Source: Amoebophrya sp. A120 (taxonomy: Eukaryota > Sar > Dinophyceae > Syndiniales > Amoebophryaceae). From it: DNA of 64,000 nt. The notes beneath the pieces were generated by a model, which was not told where the DNA came from, ran no database searches, and was given only the letters and a program-made list of their open reading frames with translations. Positions 1 to 10,269 of the stretch are shown one piece after another. The DNA lies in NCBI GenBank assembly GCA_905178155.1, contig CAJINV010000019.1, positions 688,475 to 752,474 of the forward strand. The letters are read 5' to 3'. The position numbers and the translations under genes are program-made. Position 1 is the stretch's first letter, and the number at the start of each line of letters is the position of its first letter.

Positions 1-199
1 ACAGAAGGTCTGGCATGGAAGCTTTAGAATCACAGGTTTCGAGAAGCTTCCGCAATGCCGAATCCGCATGACCAATTTCTCATTTTGGTGACAGAAAGTG
101 GGCAGCTTTTGCTGCCTACGCATGAGAGATTTTTATGTGTTGTGAAATGCGCATCACAAGTTTGCATTCTTCTAGAGCTGGATATATTTGCAATGCATA
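1..199. mobile_element. Introner A1, right part only
   Basis: The right TIR (TATTTGCAATGCATA, ending at 199) and a typical inner GCATCACAAG are present. The left end is outside the window. The right TSD copy should be ACTGC at 200-204. Confidence 0.75.
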
Positions 200-204
200 A
201 CTGC

Positions 205-3200
205 CATCGCAACTCTCCTCGAAGTCCCAAGGCCCGTCGGCGAGAAAATCCTCCTGGTTCCTCGGATCTTCAAAGTGCGCAGCAAGTGCGTTGCTCGTCC
301 CAGCAGCGCTTGTTTCCTGACCGGGAATAAACGACCCTTCTTGTTGGCTTTCATACTGCAGTTTTTCGATCTTCCTTTTCTTCGACGATTTATTTTTCAA
401 TCTTCTACTTTTCTTCGGAAACAAGGGCGGGCTGCTTTCCGTCACCAAGCTTCTCTCGATTTCCGTCGCGATTTCTTCCTTCATCCTCTTCCCAGTTGCG
501 GAATTCGCGTTAGAAAGTTGCGCATTTGACAGCACTCCAGATTCACTGTACTCATAATCGGAGCTGTTGCCATCTTCTTCCTCCGTATCGGAATTTTGAT
601 TTTCGCCATGATCTTGCTCTTCGTTACTCCGCATGGTCTCCTTTCCGAATTTCGCGTAGAATTCGTTGTTCAGCTGCACAATGTTCTTCAAATTTCCCAC
701 GTTGTTTTCGAGGATGATCACCCGGTTTTCCAAATTCGTATTTTCCTCTTCCAAAACTTGCTTCTCGTCCTCCAATAGACCACATTTATCCTTCAATTCA
801 TTTTGGATCTCCGCATATCAAATGCAAAACTGTCTGGGTCTGGAAGATTCCCAGGTTTGTCATGCATATTTTGCATGACCAATGACGCCTGTAATGCATG
901 CCCTAGCATCCCAGATTTTTAGAAGGCTTCCTGATGCGTATTCCGCACGAGAAATGACCCGCCCGTGTAGCACAAACTGGACTCCCATTGCTAGTCATGC
1001 AATACAGATTTTTTTGGAATCCAAAGACAGCATCACAAGTTACCACCTTCCAGACCCAGACATTTTTGCATTTGATACCGCAGATTCGCGCTCCATCTGC
1101 AGCTTGTGCTCTTCCAATTCCTTGAAGTCCTTTTCCAACTCAGTAATTTTCGTTTTTGCCTTCTCGAATTCCTCGCTTTGTTCTGTGTACCGGAATTCCG
1201 CAAGTGTCTTTTGCTCTTCAAACAACTTATTTTCCGTTTCTAATTCCTTGTTTTTCAAATCCGCTTTTTCGGAATCTTTTTTCACTGTCGCCAATTCGTC
1301 CCTCAGACTATTCGTCTCAGTGACTTGCTCCCGGTAGTGCTGCCGGAGTTCGGTGGTTTGAGATTTCTCAGTGGAAAAAGAGTCTTCTAACTTCTCGAGC
1401 AATTCACTTTTTTCCTTCAGCGTTTTACTCATCGAGTCGAAATCTCGTTGTAAATCCTGCAACTCCAAAACTTGATTCTCCACTAATTCCGACTGCTTTT
1501 CCAAATCGAACCGGAACCTTTCCGCCTCCAAGCATTTCTGCTCAAACGCTTCACTCGTTTTTGCTAGATTTTCCTTCAAGGCTTTGATTGTTTCTTCAAA
1601 GTTGTTTTGCTCTGTTCTTCTATCCTCTTCGACCTTGCTGAACTTCACGAGGAAGTCCTGCACGCACAAGTCTAGGGACTTCGATTTCTGGTCCAAGTCG
1701 TTGATCAACTCGTCTTTCTGTTCAAGCTGCCCCGCGAGGTCGACGTTTGCGGACCGGAGTTGCACCTGCTCCTTCTCGTAATCGTCGACAATCTTCTTCT
1801 TTTCGTAGTTCAAAGTATCAATCAGTTTTTCCTGTTGTTTTGCTTTTTCCGCTTGCTTCGCAGTTGTTTGCTGAATTGATTCGAGCTCTTTCTCTAGTTT
1901 CTGTTTTTCCTTTTCCACATCTATCAACTGTTCCTTGAATTTCTGGATCTCCGCTAACAAATTCCTGCTGTTCGTCACGGAAGTTTTGTTCTCCTCCTGC
2001 TTCTATGAATTGCAAAAATGTCTGGCTCTGGAAGATTGCAACTTGTCATGGTAAATCTGAAGCATGCAAAAATCTGTGTTGCATGAGTGCCAAAAGCTGT
2101 CCACTTTTGACCAAGTTGGAACGGAGTTTCTCATGTAGAATAGGCACGGCAGAGACCTCGCAGAGTGTGTCATGCTAAGTCCCGCATCTCAGACCTCATG
2201 GGTCATGGAAAATCTGCATGACAAGTCTACACTCTTCCAGACATCCAGGGATTTTTGCAGTTGATAGCTTCAATAAAATTTCCGCCTCCAGCTGTTCATT
2301 CCGCTTTTGCAGTATCAAATGCAGCAAATATGTCTGGGTCTGGAAGATTGCGAGACTTGTCATGCTAGTCTTGCATGATTCTGCACTCTGTATTGCGTGG
2401 CCACCAAGAGGTCCTCTTGCCTGTCGTGCAAAAGCGCAGTTGCTCATGCAAAATACGCAGTACAGAAGCACGAAAAAACTTGCCATGCTTGGCGGCGCAT
2501 TACAGAGCGGTTATTGTTCACTGAATTGCATCACAAGTTTCCAGACCCCCAGACATATTTGCAATGCATATGCAGCCGGTTCATGACATTCTTCGCCCGC
2601 TGCTTCTCGCTATCTAGTTCGAGTTCCAGCTCGTTGCACTTTTTCTGGAACAATTTCGCGGACTCCGCTTCCGCTTGCAGCTGGCTGTACTCTTGGTCTT
2701 TCTCCAACTGTTTGAATTCTTCGATTTTTTTATCCTGAGTAAAAGCGTCCCCATACCAGAGTCAACATGGGAAATCTGCTAGACAAATCAGCAAACTTTG
2801 GTTATTTCGCATGGCCAGTTCGTCCTCGTAGTGTAACCCTGCTTAGCCAGTTGGGCAGCATCACAGATCTACCGTATCATGCTATTTCTAGGATGACAAA
2901 TCCCAAAACACGACTAGAAAAAGCTCCTCATGGGGCTTCGCATGAGAAACTTTTTTGGCATGCAGATTTGCATGATGATAAGTCTGGGGTGGGGATGTTT
3001 TTACTCAGAATATTTTTCCGCGCGGATTTCCCGTTCCTGCTGGAAATCCTCTTCGTTTTTATGCTGTGCAAAAGTATCGCAATCGTACTAATTGCAAATA
3101 TGCATGACAAATCTCCCTCCTGTATGGTAAAACAGCATTACAAATTCCATTGTTCTTCTTGCCAAAATTTGTAATGCAATTTGAACTAGAACTAGTACGT

Positions 3201-4924
3201 TTTACTTTTGCAGTTCATAGTTTTTCGCAACTTTTAACTGCTCCTGGACAATCAGCTCGACTAATTCACTATGGATTGCAAAAATGTCTGGGTCTGGAAG
3301 ATTGCCAGGTTTGTCATGCGCATTTTGCATGACTCCTGATGTCTGTGATGCATGCCCTAGCGTCACAGATCTTGTGAGGGCTTCCTGATGCCTATACCGC
3401 ATGGCAAATGCTCTTTCCGTGTAGCAAAACTCGGAGTCTCTTTGCTGCTCATGCAATACAGATTTTTTTAGAATCCAAAATCAGCATGACAAGTTGGAAT
3501 CTTCCAGACCCAGACATTTTTACAGTTGATATTCACGCGTCTGGTCGTCGAGAAACCTGTGTATTTGTGTTGCATACGACGTAGAAGTACCAATAATAGC
3601 CGCGTCCGCGGAGGTAGTGAGGTCATGGCGGTCTTTTTGTCTTCACGCCAAAAAAAGACGCAACTTCTCTGCCCGCCATGCCATCGTGAGTAATGTTATG
3701 CACGACGGCACGGCGGTCGCTAAAAGTATCGAGCTAGAGCTGGCCTCCATTTGGTTTCGAATCGAAAAACCTTCCCCGCATGCTATGGCCCCGCCAGGGC
3801 CCGAGCCAGGGGCGGCCCCTTGGGAGCCCCAAATCGGGCCCATAGCATGCGGATTGGCTTTTTGCTTTTGGCGGGCTTTGTTTTTTTTGTTTTTTTTTGT
3901 CAAAACGCCGCATCTTCTGGCCTTAAGTCCGCCTCTGAAATGGCGGATCTTGAAGGCGTTTTTTACGGGGCCCGAATGTGGGCCAAAATGAGGCCCATAC
4001 CATGCGGATTCGCTGTTTTTTTCGGAGTGCTACTTTTTGGGCGCCCCTTTTTGGGCGCCCCAAACCGCCAGAAACTAAGGCGGTGGGCGCCTCAGAAGGG
4101 CGCCCCTTTTGCCGGCTCCCCTGCGTCGTTTTATCAAGCGGGAATCGATAGTTTTCGACCGGGCTTGTTTGATGGCAAAGCCCCGGCCGCTTGATAATTG
4201 GAAATTTTTTATGCTCAAAAACACCTCCGGCCACTTGAAAACTGCCGGTCGTTTTGCGTGATGCATGGCAAAAAGATCGCTAGGATAGAACGTTCGTGAC
4301 CTCACTACATATGAGCGTCGTGTAGATTGTACGCATTTATTTTTGTCAAGAATGCACATGCAGATGCAACATCCATGGCGAAAACACTTTAAAAGCAACG
4401 GAAGCTGCAACTTCTAATCCATGAGAACCAAAAAAATCAGTCCTCCACCTTAGCGGTTCGTAAAACATTGTGTTCGGAGCGATCGCCGGTACAACGCCGT
4501 CGCTGCCAACAACATGATGAATCTGCTGCGCCTCCGCTGCGCCACTTGCAGTTCCCACGCTGGTCCGGCCCGGCCTCGCTTGATCGCGCAGCATTGAGAC
4601 CTCCTGCAAGTACGCTTTCTGCGATTCGGCTTTCTGCTTCGTGAGCAGAGCATTTTTCTGCTCGGCATCTTGCAGCTTCTTCTGTTCTTTGGACAAGAGG
4701 TCGAAGGTTTTCTTGAAAACGAGCTCCAGAAGCTCCTCATCCGTAGTCTTCGGCAGGGAGTACTTCAGCCGGCGAGCATAGTCGGCGTAGGTGGTAAGCT
4801 GCGTTGTTGGTTGTTGGGTAGTTGTGGGGGGAAGTAGGGACGTGGACGAAGAATTGTGGCCGCTCAACACCCCGCCGCCGTTCCGCGGCGGGTAATTTTT
4901 GTCGAGAAGATTATGGAGACTCAT
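205..4924 (-). CDS. Coiled-coil protein, introner-rich, 3' end off window
   Basis: I do not recognise the family. The protein is almost entirely charged heptad-like coiled coil (for example IEEFKQLEKDQEYSQLQ and LEKELESIQQTTAKQ), with an acidic Ser/Glu-rich and then Lys/Arg-rich tail near 300-600, so a structural or tethering role is likely. Exons supported by continuous frame are 3537-3613 (right edge uncertain), 3225-3269, 3018-3059, 2576-2730, 2272-2312, 1083-2003 and 205-815. Six introners lie between them, and removing each with one TSD copy keeps one frame throughout; without removal every exon runs into stops. The likely first exon is about 4434-4924, starting at the ATG at 4924 (MSLHNLLDKNYPP), which is also coiled coil. 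Its splice to 3613 crosses a 0.7-kb inverted-repeat insertion and I could not resolve it. The 3' end lies beyond base 1, past a seventh introner. Confidence 0.8.
816..1077. mobile_element. Introner A1, TSD CCGCA
   Basis: 262 bp with near-perfect TIRs (TATCAAATGCAAAA and TTTTTGCATTTGATA). CCGCA is duplicated at 811-815 and 1078-1082. Removal joins the coiled-coil frame as ERESA-EIQNELKDKCG. Confidence 0.95.
2004..2266. mobile_element. Introner A2, reverse orientation, TSD GCTTC
   Basis: 263 bp with GCTTC at 1999-2003 and 2267-2271. The interior matches the reverse complement of the A2 copy at 14690-14962, yet it sits in a gene of the same direction and its removal also keeps frame (AEILLKQEENK). 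Confidence 0.93.
2313..2570. mobile_element. Introner A3, TSD TGCAG
   Basis: 258 bp with TGCAG at 2308-2312 and 2571-2575. The interior is shared with the copies at 26309, 28721 and 31641. Confidence 0.93.
2731..3012. mobile_element. Introner B, TSD TTTTT
   Basis: 282 bp with TIRs TATCCTGAGTAAAA and TTTTACTCAGAATA and an inner CCCCATACCAGAG / CTGGGGTGGGG pair. The flanks are T runs at 2726-2730 and 3013-3017. Only removal of the element plus five Ts gives the coiled-coil frame RAEKIEEFKQ. Confidence 0.9.
3060..3219. mobile_element. Introner C, TSD GTTTT
   Basis: 160 bp starting TATGCTGTGCAAAAGTATCG and ending TTTTGCAGTTCATA. GTTTT lies at 3055-3059 and 3220-3224. Confidence 0.93.
3270..3531. 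mobile_element. Introner A1, TSD TTCAC
   Basis: 262 bp with TTCAC at 3265-3269 and 3532-3536. The interior is nearly the same as the copy at 31320-31581. Confidence 0.93.
3614..4308. mobile_element. MITE-like insertion with 12-bp inverted ends
   Basis: The outer ends GTAGTGAGGTCA (3614-3625) and TGACCTCACTAC (4297-4308) are perfect inverted repeats. If the element is GTGAGGTCA...TGACCTCAC the flanks would be TA/TA, as in Tc1/mariner-type MITEs. The GC-rich interior has several smaller inverted repeats (GGGCGCCCC near 4040 and 4100) and no convincing ORF. It lies between the proposed first exon and the next exon of the coiled-coil gene. Confidence 0.6.
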
Positions 4925-6904
4925 TTTTTTGGTCTGACAAGAATTGAATTGCTCGTGACTTGCAAAAATCACAGGGGAAGAATTCAGTGTCGGTTGTCAA
5001 CATTTTATTTCCCCCTGTCGCGGGGGACACAGTTTTCTACTTCAGAGGGCCATGCACATGCTCCCTCCTCGTTTAAGGTTGATCTTCCTTCTACTTGTTT
5101 GGAGGCACTTCCTGGTTGCAACAAGCCAAACTGGTAGGTGTTGCAACAAGGAACAGAAATTCCTTGCCTTGTGCAAATAGAAATTTGCACTACACTGGAG
5201 CGAAATATAGAGGAAGACGAAAGCGCACGACTGAAAATTTGATAGTACGAAGGGAACACGACCTACATCTTCAAGCCACCCCCGACAACGATAATGATCA
5301 CGTGCTTCACGATGCAAACCACACACACCCTCGCTTCACTCTGCCTCATGTTCTCGAATCAAGATCAACCAAACTATGCCCCGAGCTTGAAAATACATAC
5401 AGACATATATACAGGATCCATGCGACAACTTGCTTGATTGCTTGGGTACACCCCACCCTCGCTGTAACACACTTCTGATGGTGAATTGAGTTTGATCCTG
5501 GTGTCCCCAGGAAAACGATCCATGCAACGATGTACGGACGAGCAAGACTTTGAAGCAACACTCTGTGTTCGTGATTCAGACAAACAACACAAGAGGTGAA
5601 CAGGGATCCATCCTGGACGTGCCCGGGCCGCCCAGGGCTGGGGTGGCGACTTAAAGCGCACCGGCGGGCTCTATAATTTCCAATGTTCCTGATGGCAGCG
5701 TCAATGCGTCCTCGCTACTAGCGTCGTGCTGATCGATTTTACCGCGGTCTTTCAATGGCGGCGGCGGGCTACAAGCCTCGCACCGCGTTCATTGTGCATC
5801 CTTCACTCTAGCGGATGCTGCTGCCTCTTTGCAGGAGCAATATTGTACAAAATATGTCTATGTAAGACGCGGTCTTTGGCACGGCACTGATTTCCCAACA
5901 ACATGGGCTCAGTGCTGCTCGTCATCTGTACTATCGCCTACGTCTTCTGTTGCCTGTGCAGATCCGTTGCGAGGAACTCGAAGCGGCATTGCCACTTCGC
6001 CTCTACTTCCATTCATTGGATCTGCAACTGCATCTTTGGCAAACGCAAAATCATGATGTCAAGGGGTCGGCGCGAAAACCTTCCGTTGGGTAGTTTGGGG
6101 CTGGTGTAGTTCATCATCTGTATTTCTAATCGAGCACCCTTGTCGTTTTGACTCGGAGCGGGGCTGGGGTTTCGAGAGACAAGTAGAATTTTGCATAGCA
6201 CTTCTCCACTTGCACTTCTCGATGTTATTACGGTTGTAGTTTCCATTCTGATGTACGTGCGTGCTTCGTGCGCCCTCGTGCAGCTTTTGGTTAAATCAAA
6301 AAAGTTGATTGTTTCAAAATGTAGCAATTATACAACAGTCATTTCAGTGCTGAATTCACGGCGACGGAATTAGAGGTCAACAACAGAAAAATCACTCAAG
6401 ATCCAAACCGTTTTAATATGAACTACGCAGTTGCAGTTCAACCGTTTCTGTAGTCGAACCATAATGAAAGATTTATCACATGCTATACAAAACTTCGCAG
6501 CATCTGGAAAACCAAAACAGAACCAAATCATACATACGTGGTGCGAAAATCAAAATTAAAGTACTATCTCACTATATTTCTTCTGCCAAAAACCAAACCA
6601 GCTCCGCCAATGCGTCAGCACGATTGAGCATAGTTGTGAGGTGTGGGTAGGTGGGACAAAAAATTATCAGTGTTGGACGCAAGCGGAACACGCACCGCAC
6701 AAATAGCGCAAGGCGCGAATGTTTGAGCGTGCCTAGGTCAGACGTTCCTTACTCGAAAGTTTCGTAGATGATCTTGTTCCATTATACATATGTAATATAT
6801 AATGCTGAGAATAGTGAAAGAATATACTATTCATAGCGTCCTGCACCTGCTTTCAACACAAGGCTGAGAAATAAATCGTGGTGAAAAATGCGGTGAAGCT
6901 AAAG
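4925..6904. other. Intergenic, no gene supported
   Basis: Only overlapping short ORFs in all frames. No introner ends, no coiled-coil or domain signal. The stretch near 6400-6620 is AT-rich. Confidence 0.6.
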
Positions 6905-8230
6905 CTAGAAGAGCCATGGACAACCTCCAGCGCCTGCACTACATCCTGACCATGCCTCCAGTTGCATTCGGACGAAATCTTGGCTGTATCCGTTCTGGTC
7001 AACATCGGACGATGAAGATCCATGCCGCTGGTCTTGAGCAGCTGCCGGGGGGTTCATCCTCTGCCCGTCGCGAGGTTGGCCACGAGGGGGGGCACTACGT
7101 TGGGCGTCTGCTGCCGCAGCAGCGGCTTGTGGTCCACTCAGTGCGGGACCACAAGCCTGCGAAGAAGCGGAAGCTGGAGCTGATGATGTCCACATCCTGC
7201 GAAAAAGGTTTTTAACGCGCCCCACGCAGGTACCTGGCTCCTGTCTCGCTGATGGGTATGCTCTAGCATCAACATGCATTCGCCTGCCTTGGGTCGCACG
7301 CCTGGTCGTTGGAGGGACAGGAGAGATTCGCCGGCCGTGGCTAGCACCATCAGGCATAATGCCTGACGGGAGAGACGGAGCCGCGAATGCCATTCGCGGC
7401 TCCGCCTCGCCCGTCTCAGTAGTTTCCTGCTGTCTCGGCGAAGAGACAGGAGACGAGATTCTTCGCAGGACGGAGCTAGCACCAGCACTCCTTCGCGGGC
7501 GCGTCGTGCCCGTCTCCACCGCGCCCGTCTCCGCCTCCTCCAGCATTCCCAGGCCGCCCGTCTGCATCGTCGACGCCGCTGGCCTTGCGTGGCTGGATGG
7601 CCCTTCCCTAGAATCAACAAGCATTCGCACGCCCGTGTTCACCGCGCCCGTCTGCGTCTCTTCTCCTCGAGCATTAACATGCATGCGCACGCCCGTGTTC
7701 ACCGCGCCCGTCTCTTCTCCTCGAGCATTAACATGCATGCGCACGCCCGTGTTCACCGCGCCCGTCTCTTCTCCTCGAGCATTAACATGCATGCGCACGC
7801 CCGTGTTCACCGCGCCCGTCTCTTCTCCTCGAGCATCAACATGCATTCGCACGCCCGTGTTCACCGCGTCCGTCTCTTCTCCTCGAGCAGCAACAAGCAT
7901 GCGCACGCCCGTGTTCACCGCGCCCGTCTCTTCTCCTCGAGCAGCAACAGGCATTCGCACGCCCGTGTTCACCGCGTCCGTCTCTTCTCCTCGAGCAGCA
8001 ACAGGCATTCGCCGCACGCCCGTCGGTATCGTCGACGCCGTTGGCCCTTCGCGGCTTGAACTTGATGCCCGTGTACTAGCATTAACACGCCGGCGCATGC
8101 CCCAGCCGGATGGAGGAGGTCTTTCTGCGCCTCTCATTCGCCGGCCGTTCACAGAGTCGAGCATGTTGATAGTAGCAAAAGTGAAGGCGACAGAAAGCGC
8201 CATGATGGTACGAAGAGACGACCTCATCAT
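6905..8230 (-). CDS. Predicted secreted protein with 18-residue tandem repeats
   Basis: An uninterrupted ORF without introners. I start it at the ATG at 8230 because MMRSSLRTIMALSVAFTF is a good signal peptide; an upstream in-frame ATG at 8263 would bury it behind MHEGISPWESK. The centre has seven 18-residue units of the type ARGEETGAVNTGVRMHV. Flanking parts are Arg/Ser/Ala/Pro-rich and lack a recognisable domain. The C-terminus (DVDQNGYSQDFVRMQLEAW) is less biased. Product about 441 aa. The opposite strand is also open here (7359-8279), an effect of GC-rich repeats. An extracellular or surface role is inferred from signal peptide plus repeats only. Confidence 0.75.
   Translation of the reverse strand: MMRSSLRTIMALSVAFTFATINMLDSVNGRRMRGAERPPPSGWGMRRRVNASTRASSSSREGPTASTIPTGVRRMPVAARGEETDAVNTGVRMPVAARGEETGAVNTGVRMLVAARGEETDAVNTGVRMHVDARGEETGAVNTGVRMHVNARGEETGAVNTGVRMHVNARGEETGAVNTGVRMHVNARGEETQTGAVNTGVRMLVDSREGPSSHARPAASTMQTGGLGMLEEAETGAVETGTTRPRRSAGASSVLRRISSPVSSPRQQETTETGEAEPRMAFAAPSLPSGIMPDGASHGRRISPVPPTTRRATQGRRMHVDARAYPSARQEPGTCVGRVKNLFRRMWTSSAPASASSQACGPALSGPQAAAAAADAQRSAPPRGQPRDGQRMNPPAAAQDQRHGSSSSDVDQNGYSQDFVRMQLEAWSGCSAGAGGCPWLF
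7640..8015. repeat. 54-bp minisatellite inside the secreted-protein gene
   Basis: Seven units carrying TCTCTTCTCCTCGAGCA on the plus strand, most exactly 54 bp. One unit near 7665 has a 6-bp insertion that adds two codons (EETQTGAV). All changes keep frame, which supports translation. Confidence 0.9.
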
Positions 8231-8615
8231 TTTGCTTTCCCAGGGACTAATTCCTTCGTGCAAAAATTCTATAGACTGACGCAGTGTCTTGCTTGTTATT
8301 TCAAAAATGTGGCAAAGTTCTTGTGCTGTGCGGACGTGCTACAACACTTACAAGCGACAGGCACTGTCGTAGATAATAATACCGATGTTGCAAACAACCT
8401 TCTTATCCTATCAAAGTCTTGGATCAGGGCAACGCTTGTTCGTCTTTCCTGAAAGTCTTCTTAAACTACGATGCGATAAGAGGAGCAAAAATCGCAATCG
8501 GTTGGAGTTGGATGGTATTAATCAGGGGCCTGCTGGATGAATCGAGGTGGTTCAAAATAATCGATCTCTGACACGATTCATCACACCATAGGACCGATCT
8601 TCAGAAGTAGCTGGA
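8231..8615. other. Intergenic, nothing seen
   Basis: Upstream flank of the repeat-protein gene. No ORF or repeat supported. Confidence 0.5.
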
Positions 8616-9117
8616 TATCCTGCGCAAAAATATCGCACTCGTAGTATTTGCATCGTTGGAGATTTGGAAAAGGAAAACAAGTCACTACGTAGCATAGGCG
8701 GGGCACTCAATCAGCGGCACACAATTCATAGATTGCATCGCACAAAAATTGTGATTTTCTGAAGATGCGGATCAACGTTATTCAGCCTCGTACAGGCCTC
8801 GGGGTTGAGCTTGGACCATCAACATCAATTTTGTTGAACGCTACCTCCCCGGATCAATCAATGGAATTTCAGAGCTGCATTTTTGGAATTCAGAGCTTCG
8901 GTTTTTCATCGAAAAATGATCTACCCCGGAAAACAAAGCAGATCTCGAACGCGTAAGTGAACAGTTTTTTTTTATTTTTGTGTAGCGTAATAAACATGCA
9001 GTCAAGTGCTGTACCGACGATTTTTTGGAAAACAAATTTGGTAGACAAGAGGCAGATCTGTCATGCGGGACAATCGTGATTGCTAAAAACGGTAGGATGC
9101 TCCTTTTGCAATGCATA
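8616..9117. mobile_element. Possible degraded C-type introner or two fragments
   Basis: A C-type left end (TATCCTGCGCAAAAATATCG) starts at 8616 and a C-type right end (TTTTGCAATGCATA) finishes at 9117. They are 502 bp apart, far more than usual for family C, and the flanks CTGGA and CCGCC do not match. They may belong to different insertions. Confidence 0.35.
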
Positions 9118-9769
9118 CCGCCAGGGAGACTTTGGACTCGACCAACGCGGTCAGGGCGAGAAACTGGTCCTTGGTGACCAAGGCAGATTTTTTGAGATTC
9201 ATCGCAGGCAGAGTCTGTGTGCTGTCACCTGCCTGTATGGAACTGTCAAGCGTTACAGTCTCAACTGTTACATACGTTTGTCATGCAAAACTGGCATCAA
9301 TATCCACACGATGTTGAAGCTGCCTCGCATGAGAAAATTTGGTCACTGATGAGCTGTACTTATCTTCGCATGCAGTACATCGTAGCGCGCCTTGACGTCG
9401 GCGCGCAAGACGTCAATCTTTGCCTGGCAAGGGTGAGGGTAACTTTTCTCGAGGAGGTTATGGACGACTTTTACGTTCGACCGACACTTTGGATTTCGAA
9501 GGGACCACGACGCGACAGGATTTGAAAATGATACTGAATATGACTGTGTAAACCGCATGATCAGAGCAATAAGAAGCAACGAATCCGACACAAAAGATGC
9601 ACATCACAACCAAAAAGAACACGCAACCCGAATAACGATAGTCAGACGAAAGTAGGCATTGCCTTTTCGTGGAACTACGCTTGCATTTTTTATGAAGAAA
9701 TTTACTGCGGACGACTGAAAGTAGGAGTTTCGTTGCCCCACACGATGATGTTGAGCCACCTCGCTTCAT
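9118..9769 (-). CDS. Fragmentary gene: membrane segment plus coiled-coil exons
   Basis: Three open pieces in different frames suggest a minus-strand gene with unresolved introns. A candidate first exon starts at the ATG at 9769 (MKRGGSTSS) and holds a hydrophobic run, YSGCVFFLVVMCIFCVGFVA. A second piece near 9370-9450 reads AKIDVLRADVKARYDVLHAK. A third at 9118-9235 reads NLKKSALVTKDQFLALTALV. The last is bounded by a C-type introner end on its left and a D-type start at 9236 on its right, as exons elsewhere in this window are. I could not join the pieces in one frame, so decay is possible. Confidence 0.35.
9236..9300. mobile_element. Left end of a D-type introner, right end not found
   Basis: TATGGAACTGTCAAGCGTTA followed by an inner TTTGTCATGC matches the start of the D copies at 12033 and 26607. 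No matching right TIR with the TSD GCCTG was seen downstream. Confidence 0.45.
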
Positions 9770-10269
9770 TCCTTCTTTCAGATGAGAGATTGAAAAGAGT
9801 TTTCTCTAATGATGGGGGAAAGCAAATGCGGGAAAAGTTCTGGATAAAAGCATGACAAATTTTCTTTCGGATGTATTTCTGGTCGTTGCGTTTCTCTAAG
9901 TTCGCTACTCTTTCACTGCAAGATTAAAAATACAGTGTAAAAGTAGTGCACCTTTTTTCTGTTACAACTTTAGTACTAACGCTTTTACCGAGGAGCAAAA
10001 TCAAAAAGCAGCTGGGTTACAGCTGTCTTTAAATACCTAAAAGTGGAAACTGAGAAAAACTTCTCTTCTGTGCGTGTAAAGAATTACGCCGGTCGGCGAA
10101 AAACTGAAAAATGCGACGTATAGGGAATAGCAAAATGGTGCAAGTTTTGAAAGGTTGATCTAAAGTATGAATGTGCGAATGTAAAGTGGAAAATGAAAAT
10201 GTAGCTATGTATACTATTGTTGAAAAAAAAATGCAAAATGCTAATTCAATTGGAAATCCGAAATACTTG
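9770..10269. other. AT-rich intergenic
   Basis: No ORF supported; the downstream flank of the 1,095-aa gene. Confidence 0.5.

Noticed and set aside
7640-8015. CRISPR-like array
   Set aside because: Units are contiguous and in-frame coding with no unique spacers; the genome is eukaryotic.
7359-8279. A 306-codon plus-strand ORF over the repeat gene
   Set aside because: Shadow of GC-rich 54-bp repeats. It lacks a signal peptide or domain, while the minus frame has a signal peptide.
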